Part shown: piece after piece, positions 51,100 to 59,826 of the stretch | How positions within the stretch are numbered: position 1 is the first letter of the stretch | Layout of the letters: the number at the start of each line of letters is the position of its first letter | Source: Pseudomonas sp. QS1027 | GTDB lineage: Bacteria > Pseudomonadota > Gammaproteobacteria > Pseudomonadales > Pseudomonadaceae | NCBI RefSeq assembly: GCF_002814235.1 | Contig: NZ_PHSU01000003.1 | Coordinates: forward strand, 372,001 to 436,000 | Direction of reading: 5' to 3' | Length of the DNA: 64,000 nt | Notes under the pieces: generated by a model | Database searches by the model: none | Told to the model about the DNA's origin: nothing | What the model saw: only the letters and a program-made list of their open reading frames with translations | Made by a program: the position numbers and the translations under genes

Positions 51100-53196
51100 A
51101 TGATTGGCACACCGACCACTTCCGGCACCCCACAACTGACGTTTGCCGAAGCCATGACGCTGGCCCATCAACATTGGAACGCGGGTCAGGCACAACAGGC
51201 CGAGCAACTCTGTCAGCGGATCCTGGCGCAATGGCCGCAACAACCCGATGCCCTGCATTTACTCGGGCTGATTGCCCACGCGTTCGGTCGGCTGGAGTTG
51301 GCCGTGAGCTACCTGCGCCAGGCTTGCCAGACGCTGAGCGCACCGGCGATCTACTTCAGCAACCTGGCCGAGATGTGCCGCCAGCAGGGCCTGCTGGTCG
51401 AGGCCGAACAGGCGGCTCGACAGGCTGTTGCGCTGGACCCCACGCTGGTGGATGCCTGGAGCAACCTGGGGATCATCCTGCAGGAAAGCGGCAAACTGGA
51501 CGACAGCCTCGAGTGTTTGCAGCGCGTCGTAACGCTACGGCCGCAAGCGGCACAAGCCCACAACAATCTGGCCAATACCTATCGCCGCCTGGATCGACAA
51601 GAGCGCGCCGAGTGGCATTACAAACAGGCGTTGAGCCTCGATCCGAATTACGCCGAGGCCTGCAGCAACCTGTCTTTTCTACTGAGTTCACAAGGGCATT
51701 TCGATGAGGCGGTGGCGGCTGGACGCCGGGCTGTCGAACTCAATCCCCGGCTGGTCGATGGGTACCTGAATATCGCCGAAGCCGAAACCCAACGCTTGAA
51801 CCATGGCGAAGCGTTGCGTTGGTTGGATGCCCTGCACCGGGTTGCCCCGAGCCATGTCGGTGGCTTCACGGCACGCGCCATGGTCTTGAGAAAGGGCGGA
51901 CTCTTCGACGAGGCCCTGCACTGCGCGCGGCAAGCGTTGGCATTGGCACCCAATGACGCCAGTGTGCACAACGCCATGGGCAATGCGCTTCAGGCCAGCG
52001 GCCTGCATGATCAGGCCCTGGAGCATTTCAATCAGGCGGCGGCGTTGCCTGGCTCGGTGACCGAAGAGGCGATGATCGCACGGGGCGTGCTGCTCCTGGA
52101 AAGTGGCCGCAAGGAAGAGGCCGCCGTGGCCTTTGAACAGGCCTTGAGCGCGTTCCCGGGGTCGATCCGCGCACTGACGGGGCGTTCGGACAGCAAGACC
52201 TTTAAACCCGGTGATGCCGATATCGCCGCCATGGAGGCCGGGTTGGTGCGCGAGGGAGGTCTGTTGTTGACCGACAAACTGTCGACCCACTTTGCCTTGG
52301 GCAAGGCGTATCTGGACACGGGTGATTCCGCGCGAGCCTTCCATCACCTGGATACCGGAAACCGACTCAAGCGCTCCACCTTTGCCTATGACTCTCAGAC
52401 TGCGCGGCAATGGATGCAGAGCATTGCCGGGTTGTTCAGCGATGAATTTCAATCTGCGCGCCAAGGGCAGGGGGCGGCATCGTCGCTGCCGGTCTTCATC
52501 GTCGGCATGCCACGCTCCGGCACCACCCTGGTCGAGCAGATCCTCGCCTCCCATCCACGGGTGCAGGGTGCGGGGGAGTTGTCATCGCTGCGTCTGGCGG
52601 TGGAAAACCAAGGAAGATTTCCGCAAAACCTGGCCAACTGCTCAGCGCAGGATCTGGCCAGAGTCGGTCATGACTACCTTGAGCGCATCAAGCCCCTGGT
52701 CGACGCACGGGATCGCCTGGTGGACAAGATGCCGGGCAATTTTGTCTATGCCGGCCTGATTCCGTTGATCCTGCCCGGCGCCCGTATCATTCACTGTCGC
52801 CGCGATCCGGTGGATACCTGCCTGTCCTGTTACAGCAAGCAATTCAGCGGTGAGCAGCTGTTCACCTACGACCAGACCGAGCTGGGGCAGTTCTATCGCG
52901 ATTATGACGCCTTGATGCGTCACTGGCGCCAGTTGCTACCCGCCGAGTCCTTTATTGAAGTGGACTACGAGTCGGTGCTGGACGACCTTGAAGGCCAGGC
53001 CAGGCGCTTGATCAGTTTCATTGACCTGCCGTGGGACGAGGCCTGCCTGGACTTTCACAAGACCCGGCGCGTGGTGCGTACCGCCAGCGTCAATCAGGTG
53101 CGCCAGCCCCTGTACAAAACCTCGAAAGGTCGCTGGCGCGCGCATGCCGAACACCTCGGGCCGCTGTTGGCGGCGCTGGGCCTTGCCGAGATATGA
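51100..53196 (+). CDS. TPR-repeat sulfotransferase family protein
   Basis: 698-residue protein: about ten TPR units in the first 450 residues (for example AWSNLGIILQESGKLDDSLE; AHNNLANTYRRLDRQERAEW), then a sulfotransferase domain with the PAPS phosphosulfate loop VGMPRSGTTLVEQIL and the 3'-phosphate motif CRRDPVDTCLSCY. Predicted to move sulfate from PAPS to an acceptor held by the TPRs; acceptor unknown. No signal peptide. ATG 51100 with GAAGG eight bases upstream. Its stop overlaps the next ATG (ATGA), so the lipoprotein gene is coupled. Confidence 0.85.
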   Translation: MIGTPTTSGTPQLTFAEAMTLAHQHWNAGQAQQAEQLCQRILAQWPQQPDALHLLGLIAHAFGRLELAVSYLRQACQTLSAPAIYFSNLAEMCRQQGLLVEAEQAARQAVALDPTLVDAWSNLGIILQESGKLDDSLECLQRVVTLRPQAAQAHNNLANTYRRLDRQERAEWHYKQALSLDPNYAEACSNLSFLLSSQGHFDEAVAAGRRAVELNPRLVDGYLNIAEAETQRLNHGEALRWLDALHRVAPSHVGGFTARAMVLRKGGLFDEALHCARQALALAPNDASVHNAMGNALQASGLHDQALEHFNQAAALPGSVTEEAMIARGVLLLESGRKEEAAVAFEQALSAFPGSIRALTGRSDSKTFKPGDADIAAMEAGLVREGGLLLTDKLSTHFALGKAYLDTGDSARAFHHLDTGNRLKRSTFAYDSQTARQWMQSIAGLFSDEFQSARQGQGAASSLPVFIVGMPRSGTTLVEQILASHPRVQGAGELSSLRLAVENQGRFPQNLANCSAQDLARVGHDYLERIKPLVDARDRLVDKMPGNFVYAGLIPLILPGARIIHCRRDPVDTCLSCYSKQFSGEQLFTYDQTELGQFYRDYDALMRHWRQLLPAESFIEVDYESVLDDLEGQARRLISFIDLPWDEACLDFHKTRRVVRTASVNQVRQPLYKTSKGRWRAHAEHLGPLLAALGLAEI

Positions 53197-54032
53197 AAGG
53201 TTCGAACCGGGCGCTGTTCACTTGTCTGTGTGTGCTGCTGGGAATACTTGCAGGCTGTGCCGATCCGAACCGGCACGCCGAAACCCTGGCACACACCGCT
53301 CATTTGCAGCGAGAACAGGTTGATACCGACAGCTTTGTACTGACCAGCTTTTACCGGATAACCCGTCCTGACCTGCCGTTGACCCTCTACATCGAGGGCG
53401 ATGGCCTGGCCTGGCGCTCGCGTACGACTCCGTCGGAAAATCCAACGCCGCATCAGGCCGAGGGCCTGGCGTTGGCGGCAGCGGATCCGGCGGCCAACGT
53501 CGTGTACCTGGCGCGGCCCTGTCAATTCACGCCGCTGGTGCTCAGTCCACGCTGCGATAAAGCCTATTGGACGCAAAAGCGCTTTGCCGAGGAAGTCGTG
53601 GTGGCGATGAACCAGGCCGTGAGCCACTTTGCTCTCCAGGTGCCAGGGCAGCGCATCCATCTGGTCGGTTATTCGGGAGGCGCCGCCCTGGCGGTATTGA
53701 TTGCGGCCAGACGTAGCGATGTCGCCTCGCTACGTACCGTGGCCGGCAACCTCGATCACGCCGAAGTCAATCGCCTGCATCACGTGTCGGCGATGCCTGA
53801 GTCGCTCAATGCGATCGATGTTGCCCCCCAAGTGGCCTTGATCCCGCAACTGCATTTCAGCGGTGCCGACGACAGCGTCGTGCCACCGGTGATTGCGCAA
53901 CGTTTTGTCAGCGCGGCCGCCAGTCGATGTGCACAGAGCCAGATCGTGCCGGGCATGAGCCATGAAAGCGACTGGGCCAGGCTCTGGCCGGCACTGCTCA
54001 AAATCCCTTTGCGGTGTGCAACGGGACCTTAG
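53193..54032 (+). CDS. Predicted lipoprotein alpha/beta hydrolase
   Basis: 279-residue protein with lipoprotein signal (ALFTCLCVLLGILAGC, lipobox LAGC). Alpha/beta-hydrolase features follow: LTLYIEGDGLAW, nucleophile elbow in LVGYSGGAALAVLI (Ser of GYSGG), acid SGADDSVVPP, and His in PGMSHESDW. Probably a periplasmic or outer-membrane esterase; substrate unknown. Translationally coupled to the TPR-sulfotransferase gene (ATGA), suggesting they act on the same molecule. Convergent with the M29-type gene. Confidence 0.8.
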   Translation: MKGSNRALFTCLCVLLGILAGCADPNRHAETLAHTAHLQREQVDTDSFVLTSFYRITRPDLPLTLYIEGDGLAWRSRTTPSENPTPHQAEGLALAAADPAANVVYLARPCQFTPLVLSPRCDKAYWTQKRFAEEVVVAMNQAVSHFALQVPGQRIHLVGYSGGAALAVLIAARRSDVASLRTVAGNLDHAEVNRLHHVSAMPESLNAIDVAPQVALIPQLHFSGADDSVVPPVIAQRFVSAAASRCAQSQIVPGMSHESDWARLWPALLKIPLRCATGP

Positions 54033-54048
54033 CTGGACCGAGTCATCG

Positions 54049-55014
54049 TCAAAACGCAAACTGCCCGTCAAACACCGGCTTGTCATCCAGCGCCAGCACG
54101 CCGCTGGCAAAGATCAGGTCCAGGTGATGGCTGCCCTTGGCGCCACCGCCCAATCCCAGGTGCAGGCCGCAATGGCGTTCCTCGAAACCCGAGTTGCGCG
54201 CATACAGGGCCTTGACCCCCTCATTGGTACCGATCCCCAGTTCCTCGACCCGACGGTTGGACGGATTGGCATTCAGGTATTTGTTGAAGTCCGCCTCCAG
54301 TCCCGGTATTTCGGTGGCAATGCGGCTGATGGTCGAATCCTCGATCCACAGTTCCAGCGGCGACTCGAGCACCCCGTACTTGCGGGCAAAGGGGATGGTG
54401 CCGAGAAAGGTCCCGACAAACTTCACGCAACCGTTGATGGCGTCGCTGTGGGTGGCGATTTCGCCGGGAGCCAGGTCGTGGTTGCCCACGCCATTGATAT
54501 TGGTCCACTTGCGGATGCTGCTCAGCGGCGCCTGCAGATGCGAGCCGTGGCGGTCCTTGAAGCTCAGGGTGGTGGCCCGGGACATACGGCGGATCAGGCT
54601 CTCGTTGAGGTCGGCAATGCGTTGCGGGCTGACACTGAAGGTGTCGTAGAAATAGTCGCCGTAATCCTTGAACAGCAGTGATTTGCGCCATTGCTCGGCC
54701 ATGACCCCATGCAATGCATGGAGAAATTCCGGGCCCTGGGGACGAGGCGGGGAGAGCATCGAGGAATCGTAGAAAAAGATATACAGGTCGCTGTCGCCGA
54801 TGGCCTCGATCAGGCTCGGGGCTGGCTCAAGGTCCAGGCGCAGCGCGCTGAAGTCGAACTGTCGGCGCTCGGCGTCCTGCCCGATGATGGCCGAGGTGAT
54901 TTCGCTGTAATCCGGGGTATGGCCCAGCAGGACCTTTGGCTGGTCGAGCCCTTCCAGGGCCGGGTGGCGGGCGAGGTAGTAGAGAAAATGTTCGAGGGCG
55001 CGGGTCTTGTCCAT
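54049..55014 (-). CDS. M29 (thermophilic/AmpS-type) metallopeptidase-like protein
   Basis: 321-residue protein whose C-terminal half matches the M29 aminopeptidase core. The metal-site set is E185 (APGEIATH), E258 (RRVEELGIGTN), H285 (GLHLGLGGG), H297 and D299 (GSHHLDLIF), and it ends FDGQFAF. The N-terminal half (about 1-150) does not read like the usual M29 domain. It lies 58 bases downstream of a 45-codon peptide gene with a hairpin between. In that setting it may process or trim the peptide. Not a standard housekeeping aminopeptidase in length or context; activity is inferred. Confidence 0.75.
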   Translation of the reverse strand: MDKTRALEHFLYYLARHPALEGLDQPKVLLGHTPDYSEITSAIIGQDAERRQFDFSALRLDLEPAPSLIEAIGDSDLYIFFYDSSMLSPPRPQGPEFLHALHGVMAEQWRKSLLFKDYGDYFYDTFSVSPQRIADLNESLIRRMSRATTLSFKDRHGSHLQAPLSSIRKWTNINGVGNHDLAPGEIATHSDAINGCVKFVGTFLGTIPFARKYGVLESPLELWIEDSTISRIATEIPGLEADFNKYLNANPSNRRVEELGIGTNEGVKALYARNSGFEERHCGLHLGLGGGAKGSHHLDLIFASGVLALDDKPVFDGQFAF

Positions 55015-55038
55015 GACGTCATTCCTGGGGCAACAGAG

Positions 55039-55064
55039 GGTGGATGCGGCAAACCGCACCCACC
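55039..55064 (-). promoter_or_regulatory. Intercistronic hairpin between peptide and M29-type genes
   Basis: GGTGGATGCGG / CCGCACCCACC with a four-base loop and one G-T pair; no T run. This is the usual place for a stabilising or partial-termination hairpin that keeps a small upstream gene more highly expressed than the enzyme gene. Confidence 0.55.
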
Positions 55065-55072
55065 TGGAGGCC

Positions 55073-55210
55073 TTAGAAAGGCCACATCGCGGTGCCAAAG
55101 GGCACGACAGCATCGGCTTGCATCATTTCCACGGCCGCGTCGTGGGTCGGGGCTTCAAACCAATCGTCCAGTTGCAGTTCAGCGCTCACGTCCTGATCCG
55201 AGACTTGCAT
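55073..55210 (-). CDS. 45-residue peptide, candidate RiPP precursor
   Basis: Short gene with an excellent ribosome site (AAGGAG, seven bases before the ATG). The peptide begins MQVSDQDVSAELQLDDWFEA, is acidic through residue 33, and ends in a hydrophobic, uncharged tail VVPFGTAMWPF (35-45). It has no Cys, two Trp (17, 43) and several Phe. An acidic leader-like part with a distinct C-terminal core, next to a peptidase-type gene and separated by a hairpin, is the organisation of ribosomally made, modified peptides. No known precursor family was recognised. A plain small protein is the alternative. Confidence 0.6.
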   Translation of the reverse strand: MQVSDQDVSAELQLDDWFEAPTHDAAVEMMQADAVVPFGTAMWPF

Positions 55211-55878
55211 GGTGAATCTCCTTGGGAATGGTATGGCTGGACGGTCGAAAAGGTTTTTTGCTAGGAAAATTCCTATGCACTAAATCCATTTCTCCGACTT
55301 GCCGGTTGTAGGCTTCGGCAAGTGGCTGAAAACCTAGTGCAGTATCTCGATAGGCGCAAAAAATTATTTTCAAATTTTTTTTGCAGGCTGGCAGAGCAAA
55401 AAAACTTCCCCAGGAAAAACAGCGATTCACCGGCTAAGGCCCGCGCTAAACAGCCTGTCTGTCAATTTTCGAACGGGGACTGTCTACGGCTTTATTGGCA
55501 AGAAAACGTGACACTTTGTCAGGAAAACCTGACGATCTGGACAGTAAAGGCGCCTGAAAACCCGTGGTTCGGATTGGCGTAAGGAATAGTTGCCGAGGGG
55601 GTCTGTAGGATTTTTCTTTGTGGCGAAAAGGCCCCTTGTCCTCCCGCGCTGGGGGCGGTGAGATGCGCGGATGCCTGCCAGTGGTGGTCCGGCGGTGTAC
55701 AATGCGCGGCGTTTTACCTGTGACTCAACTGCGTACCCGCGCATTTTTGTGGCTTTCGACGGTGGCCTTGCGATGCCCCGAAAGCCCGTGCACTCAAGGC
55801 TACCCGCCTTGTTCACTCCATCGCGTCATAAGCGTGATGGGTTCGATTTCGTCACAGATAAAAACAAACAGGTGACGC
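55211..55878. other. AT-rich intergenic region before aroP-like gene
   Basis: About 670 bases with no supported gene. It contains an inverted repeat at 55262-55275, an almost pure A/T run at 55358-55382, and a GTCAGG/CCTGAC inverted repeat (55518-55533). It must hold the divergent promoters of the peptide gene and the aromatic permease gene. Open frames here lack ribosome sites. Confidence 0.6.
55262..55275. promoter_or_regulatory. Possible operator upstream of peptide gene
   Basis: TAGGAA-AA-TTCCTA, a 14-base inverted repeat 51 bases before the peptide start. Its regulator is unknown; no regulator gene is adjacent. Confidence 0.4.
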
Positions 55879-57291
55879 ATGACCCCTGATACACCCCTTG
55901 CTTCGGGCGAGCTTAAACGCGGCCTGAAAAATCGTCATATCCAATTGATCGCCCTCGGTGGCGCCATCGGTACCGGCCTGTTCCTCGGCTCGGCCGGGGT
56001 GCTCAAGTCCGCTGGTCCGTCGATGATCCTCGGCTACGCCCTCTGCGGTTTCATCGCCTTCATGATCATGCGCCAGTTGGGCGAAATGATCGTCGAGGAG
56101 CCGGTCGCAGGCTCGTTCAGCCACTTTGCCCACAAGTACTGGGGCGGTTTCGCCGGCTTTCTGTCGGGCTGGAACTGCTGGATCCTCTACATCCTGGTGG
56201 GCATGTCGGAGCTGACCGCGGTCGGCAAGTACATCCACTACTGGTGGCCCGATGTCCCGACCTGGGTCTCGGCCGCAGCTTTCTTCGTGCTGATCAATGC
56301 GATCAACCTGGCCAACGTCAAGGTCTTCGGCGAAGCGGAATTCTGGTTCGCGATCATCAAGGTGGTGGCGATCGTCGGCATGATTGCCCTGGGCAGCTAC
56401 CTGCTGGTCAGCGGCCACGGCGGCCCCCAAGCTTCGGTGAGCAACCTGTGGGAACACGGCGGGTTCTTCCCCAATGGCGTCAGCGGCCTGGTGATGGCCA
56501 TGGCGATCATCATGTTTTCCTTCGGCGGCCTGGAAATGCTCGGTTTTACCGCCGCTGAAGCCGACCAGCCGAAAACCGTGATTCCCAAGGCCATCAACCA
56601 GGTGATCTACCGGATCCTGATTTTCTACATCGGCGCCCTGGTGATCCTGCTGTCGCTGACCCCCTGGGACAGCCTGTTGACCACGCTGAACGCTTCGGGC
56701 GACTCCTACAGCGGTAGCCCGTTCGTCCAGGTGTTCTCGATGCTCGGTAGCAACACCGCGGCGCATATCCTCAACTTCGTGGTGCTGACGGCGGCGCTGT
56801 CGGTGTACAACAGCGGCACCTACTGCAACAGCCGCATGCTGCTGGGCATGGCCGAGCAGGGCGATGCGCCGAAGGTGCTGGCCAAGATCGACAAGCGCGG
56901 CGTGCCGGTACGCTCGATCCTGGCCTCGGCGCTGGTGACCTTTATCGCGGTGGTGATGAACTACCTGATGCCGCAACAGGCCCTGGAATTGCTGATGTCC
57001 CTGGTGGTGGCGACCCTGGTGATCAACTGGGCGATGATCAGCTACTCGCACTTCAAGTTCCGCCAGCACATGGACCGGACCCAACAGAAGCCGCTGTTCA
57101 AGGCCCTGTGGTACCCCTATGGCAACTATGTGTGCCTGGCGTTCGTGGTGTTCATCCTCGGCGTGATGTTGATGATTCCGGGGATCCAGGTCTCGGTGTA
57201 CGCGATTCCGGTGTGGGTGGCGTTCATGTGGGTCTGCTATGGCATCAAGAATCGGCGCAGTGCCCAGCAGGCATTGCTGGCGGTGAAGTAG
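55879..57291 (+). CDS. aroP: Aromatic amino acid permease (AroP/PheP family)
   Basis: 470-residue amino acid-polyamine-organocation permease with twelve helices: [20 protein letters not shown], the family start, then [20 protein letters not shown]. Sequence is closest to AroP/PheP-type proton symporters for Phe, Tyr and Trp. Its position 5 kb from phhC/phhB, which use phenylalanine and tyrosine, agrees but is not proof. A 21-bp perfect hairpin follows the stop. Confidence 0.8.
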   Translation: MTPDTPLASGELKRGLKNRHIQLIALGGAIGTGLFLGSAGVLKSAGPSMILGYALCGFIAFMIMRQLGEMIVEEPVAGSFSHFAHKYWGGFAGFLSGWNCWILYILVGMSELTAVGKYIHYWWPDVPTWVSAAAFFVLINAINLANVKVFGEAEFWFAIIKVVAIVGMIALGSYLLVSGHGGPQASVSNLWEHGGFFPNGVSGLVMAMAIIMFSFGGLEMLGFTAAEADQPKTVIPKAINQVIYRILIFYIGALVILLSLTPWDSLLTTLNASGDSYSGSPFVQVFSMLGSNTAAHILNFVVLTAALSVYNSGTYCNSRMLLGMAEQGDAPKVLAKIDKRGVPVRSILASALVTFIAVVMNYLMPQQALELLMSLVVATLVINWAMISYSHFKFRQHMDRTQQKPLFKALWYPYGNYVCLAFVVFILGVMLMIPGIQVSVYAIPVWVAFMWVCYGIKNRRSAQQALLAVK

Positions 57292-57301
57292 GCTGCTAAT
57301 T

Positions 57302-57347
57302 CGCAGAAACGACAAACCCGGCGATTGCCGGGTTTGTCGTTTCTGCG
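57302..57347. terminator. Terminator hairpin after aroP
   Basis: Perfect 21-bp stem beginning CGCAGAAACGACAAACCCGG and a GATT loop. The right arm contains GGGTTTGTCGTTTCTG, so T-rich sequence is inside rather than after the stem. Confidence 0.75.
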
Positions 57348-57415
57348 GGGGGCGAACAGGCTCGTTGCGGCGCGGATCAGGTATCCTGAACACCCTGATG
57401 TCGGACGCTTTTCAA

Positions 57416-57829
57416 ATGCTGGTGATTTCCAACAATGTGCATCTGCCGGATGCCGAGATCGAGTTGACGGCCATTCGTGCCCAGGGCGCGGGTGGGCAGA
57501 ACGTCAACAAGGTCTCCAGCGCGGTGCACCTGCGTTTCGATATTTCGGCTTCGTCCCTGCCGCCGTTCTACAAGGAGCGCCTGCTGGCCCTGCGCGACAG
57601 TCGCATCACCAGTGAAGGGGTGATCGTGATCAAGGCCCAGCAATACCGGACCCAGGAGCAGAACCGCGGCGATGCCCTGGAGCGCCTGGTCGAACTGATC
57701 CTCAGCGCGACCAAGGTGGAGAAGAAACGCCGTCCGACCAAGCCGACCCTCGGTTCGAAGAAACGTCGCCTGGAAGGCAAGTCCCAGCGTGGTGCGATCA
57801 AGGCCGGCCGCGGCAGGATCGACTTCTAG
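57416..57829 (+). CDS. arfB: Alternative ribosome-rescue factor ArfB
   Basis: 137-residue peptidyl-tRNA hydrolase that releases stalled ribosomes: GGQ motif at residues 26-28 ([20 protein letters not shown]) and the basic tail ([20 protein letters not shown]) that enters the mRNA channel. ATG 57416 ([15 protein letters not shown]) is the usual start; an in-frame ATG at 57398 is possible. Convergent with the MFS gene, four bases between stops. Confidence 0.93.
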   Translation: MLVISNNVHLPDAEIELTAIRAQGAGGQNVNKVSSAVHLRFDISASSLPPFYKERLLALRDSRITSEGVIVIKAQQYRTQEQNRGDALERLVELILSATKVEKKRRPTKPTLGSKKRRLEGKSQRGAIKAGRGRIDF

Positions 57830-57833
57830 GCCT

Positions 57834-59033
57834 TCAGGCTTTTTCCCGCAACGCCCGTTGTTTCGGCGCCTGCCGGTAGAGATAAAGACTCAGCAGCAAC
57901 CCGGAAAACGACGCCAGGGCGGCGAACAGGAAGATCGAGGCAAAGCCCAGGCCCGCTGCAATCGCCCCGGCCAACGGCCCGGTGATGCCCAGTGACAGGT
58001 CGATGAACAGCGAGTAGGCACCCACCGCCGCGCCACGACTGGAGGCCGGCACCAGGTTCACCGCCTCCACCCCCAGCGCCGGGAACACCAGGGAGAAACC
58101 GAACCCGCTCAACGCCGCCCCCGCCAGTGCCCAATGGGCATCCGGTGCCAGCCACAACAGCAGCAGGCCGAGGGTTTCCACCGACAGGCAGGCGATTGCC
58201 ACGCGAAAGCCGCCGAGGCGATTGATCAGGTTGCCGAACAGCAGTCGCGCACCGATAAAACTGGCGCCGAACAGGCTCAGGCAGAGCACCGCGTTGGCCC
58301 AGTGCTGGGTGGCGTAATACAGGGTGATAAAGGTCGCGATGGTGCCGAAACCGATGGAGCCCAGGGCCAGGCCGGTGCCGTGGGGCAGGACACGACCGAG
58401 CACATGGAGGAAGGGCAGGCGCTCGCCGGCGACAATCGGTGCCGCCTGCTTCGGCCAGGCCAGCAACAGTCCCAGGGTGGCCAGCAGCAGGATGCTCACA
58501 CCCATGCTCCAGAGGCCCAACTGGCCGACCAGCCACACCCCCAGCGGCGCGCCGATGGCCAGCGCGCCGTAGCTGGCGATGCCGTTCCAGGAAATCACCT
58601 TGGCAGTGTTTGCCGCCCCGACCCGGCCGATGCCCCAGCCGATGGAGCCGGAGCCCACCAGGCTTTCCGCGCTGCCCAGCACCAGGCGGCCGATAAACAG
58701 GCTGATCAGGCTCAGCAGCGGCATTGCCTGGAGAAAGCTCGACAGCAGCATGAACACCCCGCTCAGGCCGCAGCCGACCAGGCCGATCATCACCGCACGC
58801 TTGCTGCCCTGGTTATCGATAACCCGGCTGGCGTAGGGGCGACTCAACAGGGTCGCCAGGTACTGGACGCTGATCACCAGCCCGGCGATCACTGTTCCAA
58901 AGCCCAGGTCACTGTGGACATAGCCGGGCAGCACAGCGAGGGGAATGCCGATGTTCAGGTAACCGATAAAGGTAAACAGGACAATGGAAACGACTTGCAG
59001 CGTGACCGCCAGGGGGCGCTGGGTATCAGACAT
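57834..59033 (-). CDS. MFS transporter (YhhS/YfcJ-like)
   Basis: 399-residue twelve-helix MFS protein: [20 protein letters not shown] start, [20 protein letters not shown] with motif A ([14 protein letters not shown]). It resembles the YhhS/YfcJ group of sugar-efflux type carriers. ATG 59033 chosen from the family start; the frame extends to 59162 with no sense. Substrate unknown. Confidence 0.87.
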   Translation of the reverse strand: MSDTQRPLAVTLQVVSIVLFTFIGYLNIGIPLAVLPGYVHSDLGFGTVIAGLVISVQYLATLLSRPYASRVIDNQGSKRAVMIGLVGCGLSGVFMLLSSFLQAMPLLSLISLFIGRLVLGSAESLVGSGSIGWGIGRVGAANTAKVISWNGIASYGALAIGAPLGVWLVGQLGLWSMGVSILLLATLGLLLAWPKQAAPIVAGERLPFLHVLGRVLPHGTGLALGSIGFGTIATFITLYYATQHWANAVLCLSLFGASFIGARLLFGNLINRLGGFRVAIACLSVETLGLLLLWLAPDAHWALAGAALSGFGFSLVFPALGVEAVNLVPASSRGAAVGAYSLFIDLSLGITGPLAGAIAAGLGFASIFLFAALASFSGLLLSLYLYRQAPKQRALREKA

Positions 59034-59201
59034 GGACAAGAACCACCGTTGCCGCGGAGAAAAAAAGATAGGAGGCTTATGATAACGGTGCGAAGCGGGT
59101 TGCAGGGGAGTTAAATCGAAAAAAGCTTGGCGGGCGCCTGTATCCGGTTGCGTGAAAAACACCAGGGAACGGGCTTTTCACGCGACCGGTTGAGCAAGCG
59201 T

Positions 59202-59333
59202 TCAGTCTTCGCTGTCGGCCTTGAGGCTTTCTGCGGCCTCGTTGTTTACCGGCTGCTGGGCAGCGGCTTGTGGCGGGTTTTTCTGCTCAGTCTCGTGCAG
59301 GCTTGGGAAGGGGAAGTTGGGTATCTCATGCAT
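59202..59333 (-). CDS. 43-residue Pro/Glu-rich small protein, unknown
   Basis: Small gene with AGGAG eight bases before the ATG. The product begins MHEIPNFPFPSLHETEQKNP and is Gln/Ala/Glu-rich after that, ending KADSED; acidic, no membrane segment, no Cys. Coding is supported by the ribosome site and the uninterrupted frame; no family recognised. Confidence 0.5.
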   Translation of the reverse strand: MHEIPNFPFPSLHETEQKNPPQAAAQQPVNNEAAESLKADSED

Positions 59334-59470
59334 CGTCGTCGCTCCTCGCAAGGTCTGTTTTTTAAATCGCTGGGTAGATCCGCGCTTTTAAAAAGCCTGG
59401 GCAGGATACAGCAGGGAAAATGACAGAAAGATTTTTTTCGTCCCGGCTGCGACAGCCATTCGTCAGTTCT

Positions 59471-59496
59471 GCGGGAGCCGGCAAGCCGGCTCCCGC
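59471..59496. repeat. REP-like perfect hairpin after cupredoxin gene
   Basis: GCGGGAGCCGGC / GCCGGCTCCCGC with an AA loop, three bases past the cupredoxin stop on the minus strand. It contains the GGAGCCGGC core shared with the REP repeats at 13725 and 62258. Could end transcription of the cupredoxin operon. Confidence 0.7.
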
Positions 59497-59499
59497 CGT

Positions 59500-59814
59500 T
59501 CAAGGGCTGACAATGATTTTCCCGATCATCTGCGGATGCAGGGCACAGAAATACTCAAAGGTGCCCGCGGTCGTGAACTCATAGGAAAAACTGTCGTTGG
59601 TGTCCAGCGCGCCCGAGCGGAACAGCTTGTGGGTTTCGGCCACCGTATGGGGGATCTGATCGTCGTTGACCCAGGTCACTTTGGTACCGAGCGCGACGGT
59701 CAGGTCCTTGGGCCCGAACATGAATTCCTTGATATCGATTTTCACTTCCTGTGCCCACACCGGGATCGAGAGCGCCAGGCAAGCCAGCACCAGTCCCTGC
59801 AAAAATCTTTTCAT
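59500..59814 (-). CDS. Periplasmic cupredoxin
   Basis: 104-residue blue-copper-type protein: signal peptide (MKRFLQGLVLACLALSIPVW-AQ) and type-1 copper ligands H56, C90, H93 and M96 (IPHTVAE; FEYFCALHPQM). It resembles amicyanin/pseudoazurin-like domains, so an electron carrier or copper handler. It begins 12 bases after the Tat-phosphoesterase gene, forming a two-gene operon, probably read from the ECF-type promoter at 60845-60872. Confidence 0.87.
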   Translation of the reverse strand: MKRFLQGLVLACLALSIPVWAQEVKIDIKEFMFGPKDLTVALGTKVTWVNDDQIPHTVAETHKLFRSGALDTNDSFSYEFTTAGTFEYFCALHPQMIGKIIVSP

Positions 59815-59826
59815 TCGAATGCTCTC

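Noticed and set aside
55073..55210. PqqA, lanthipeptide or lasso precursor identity for the 45-residue peptide
   Set aside because: No Glu-x-x-x-Tyr of PqqA, no Cys, and no maturation enzymes of those classes nearby; only a general RiPP-like reading is retained.
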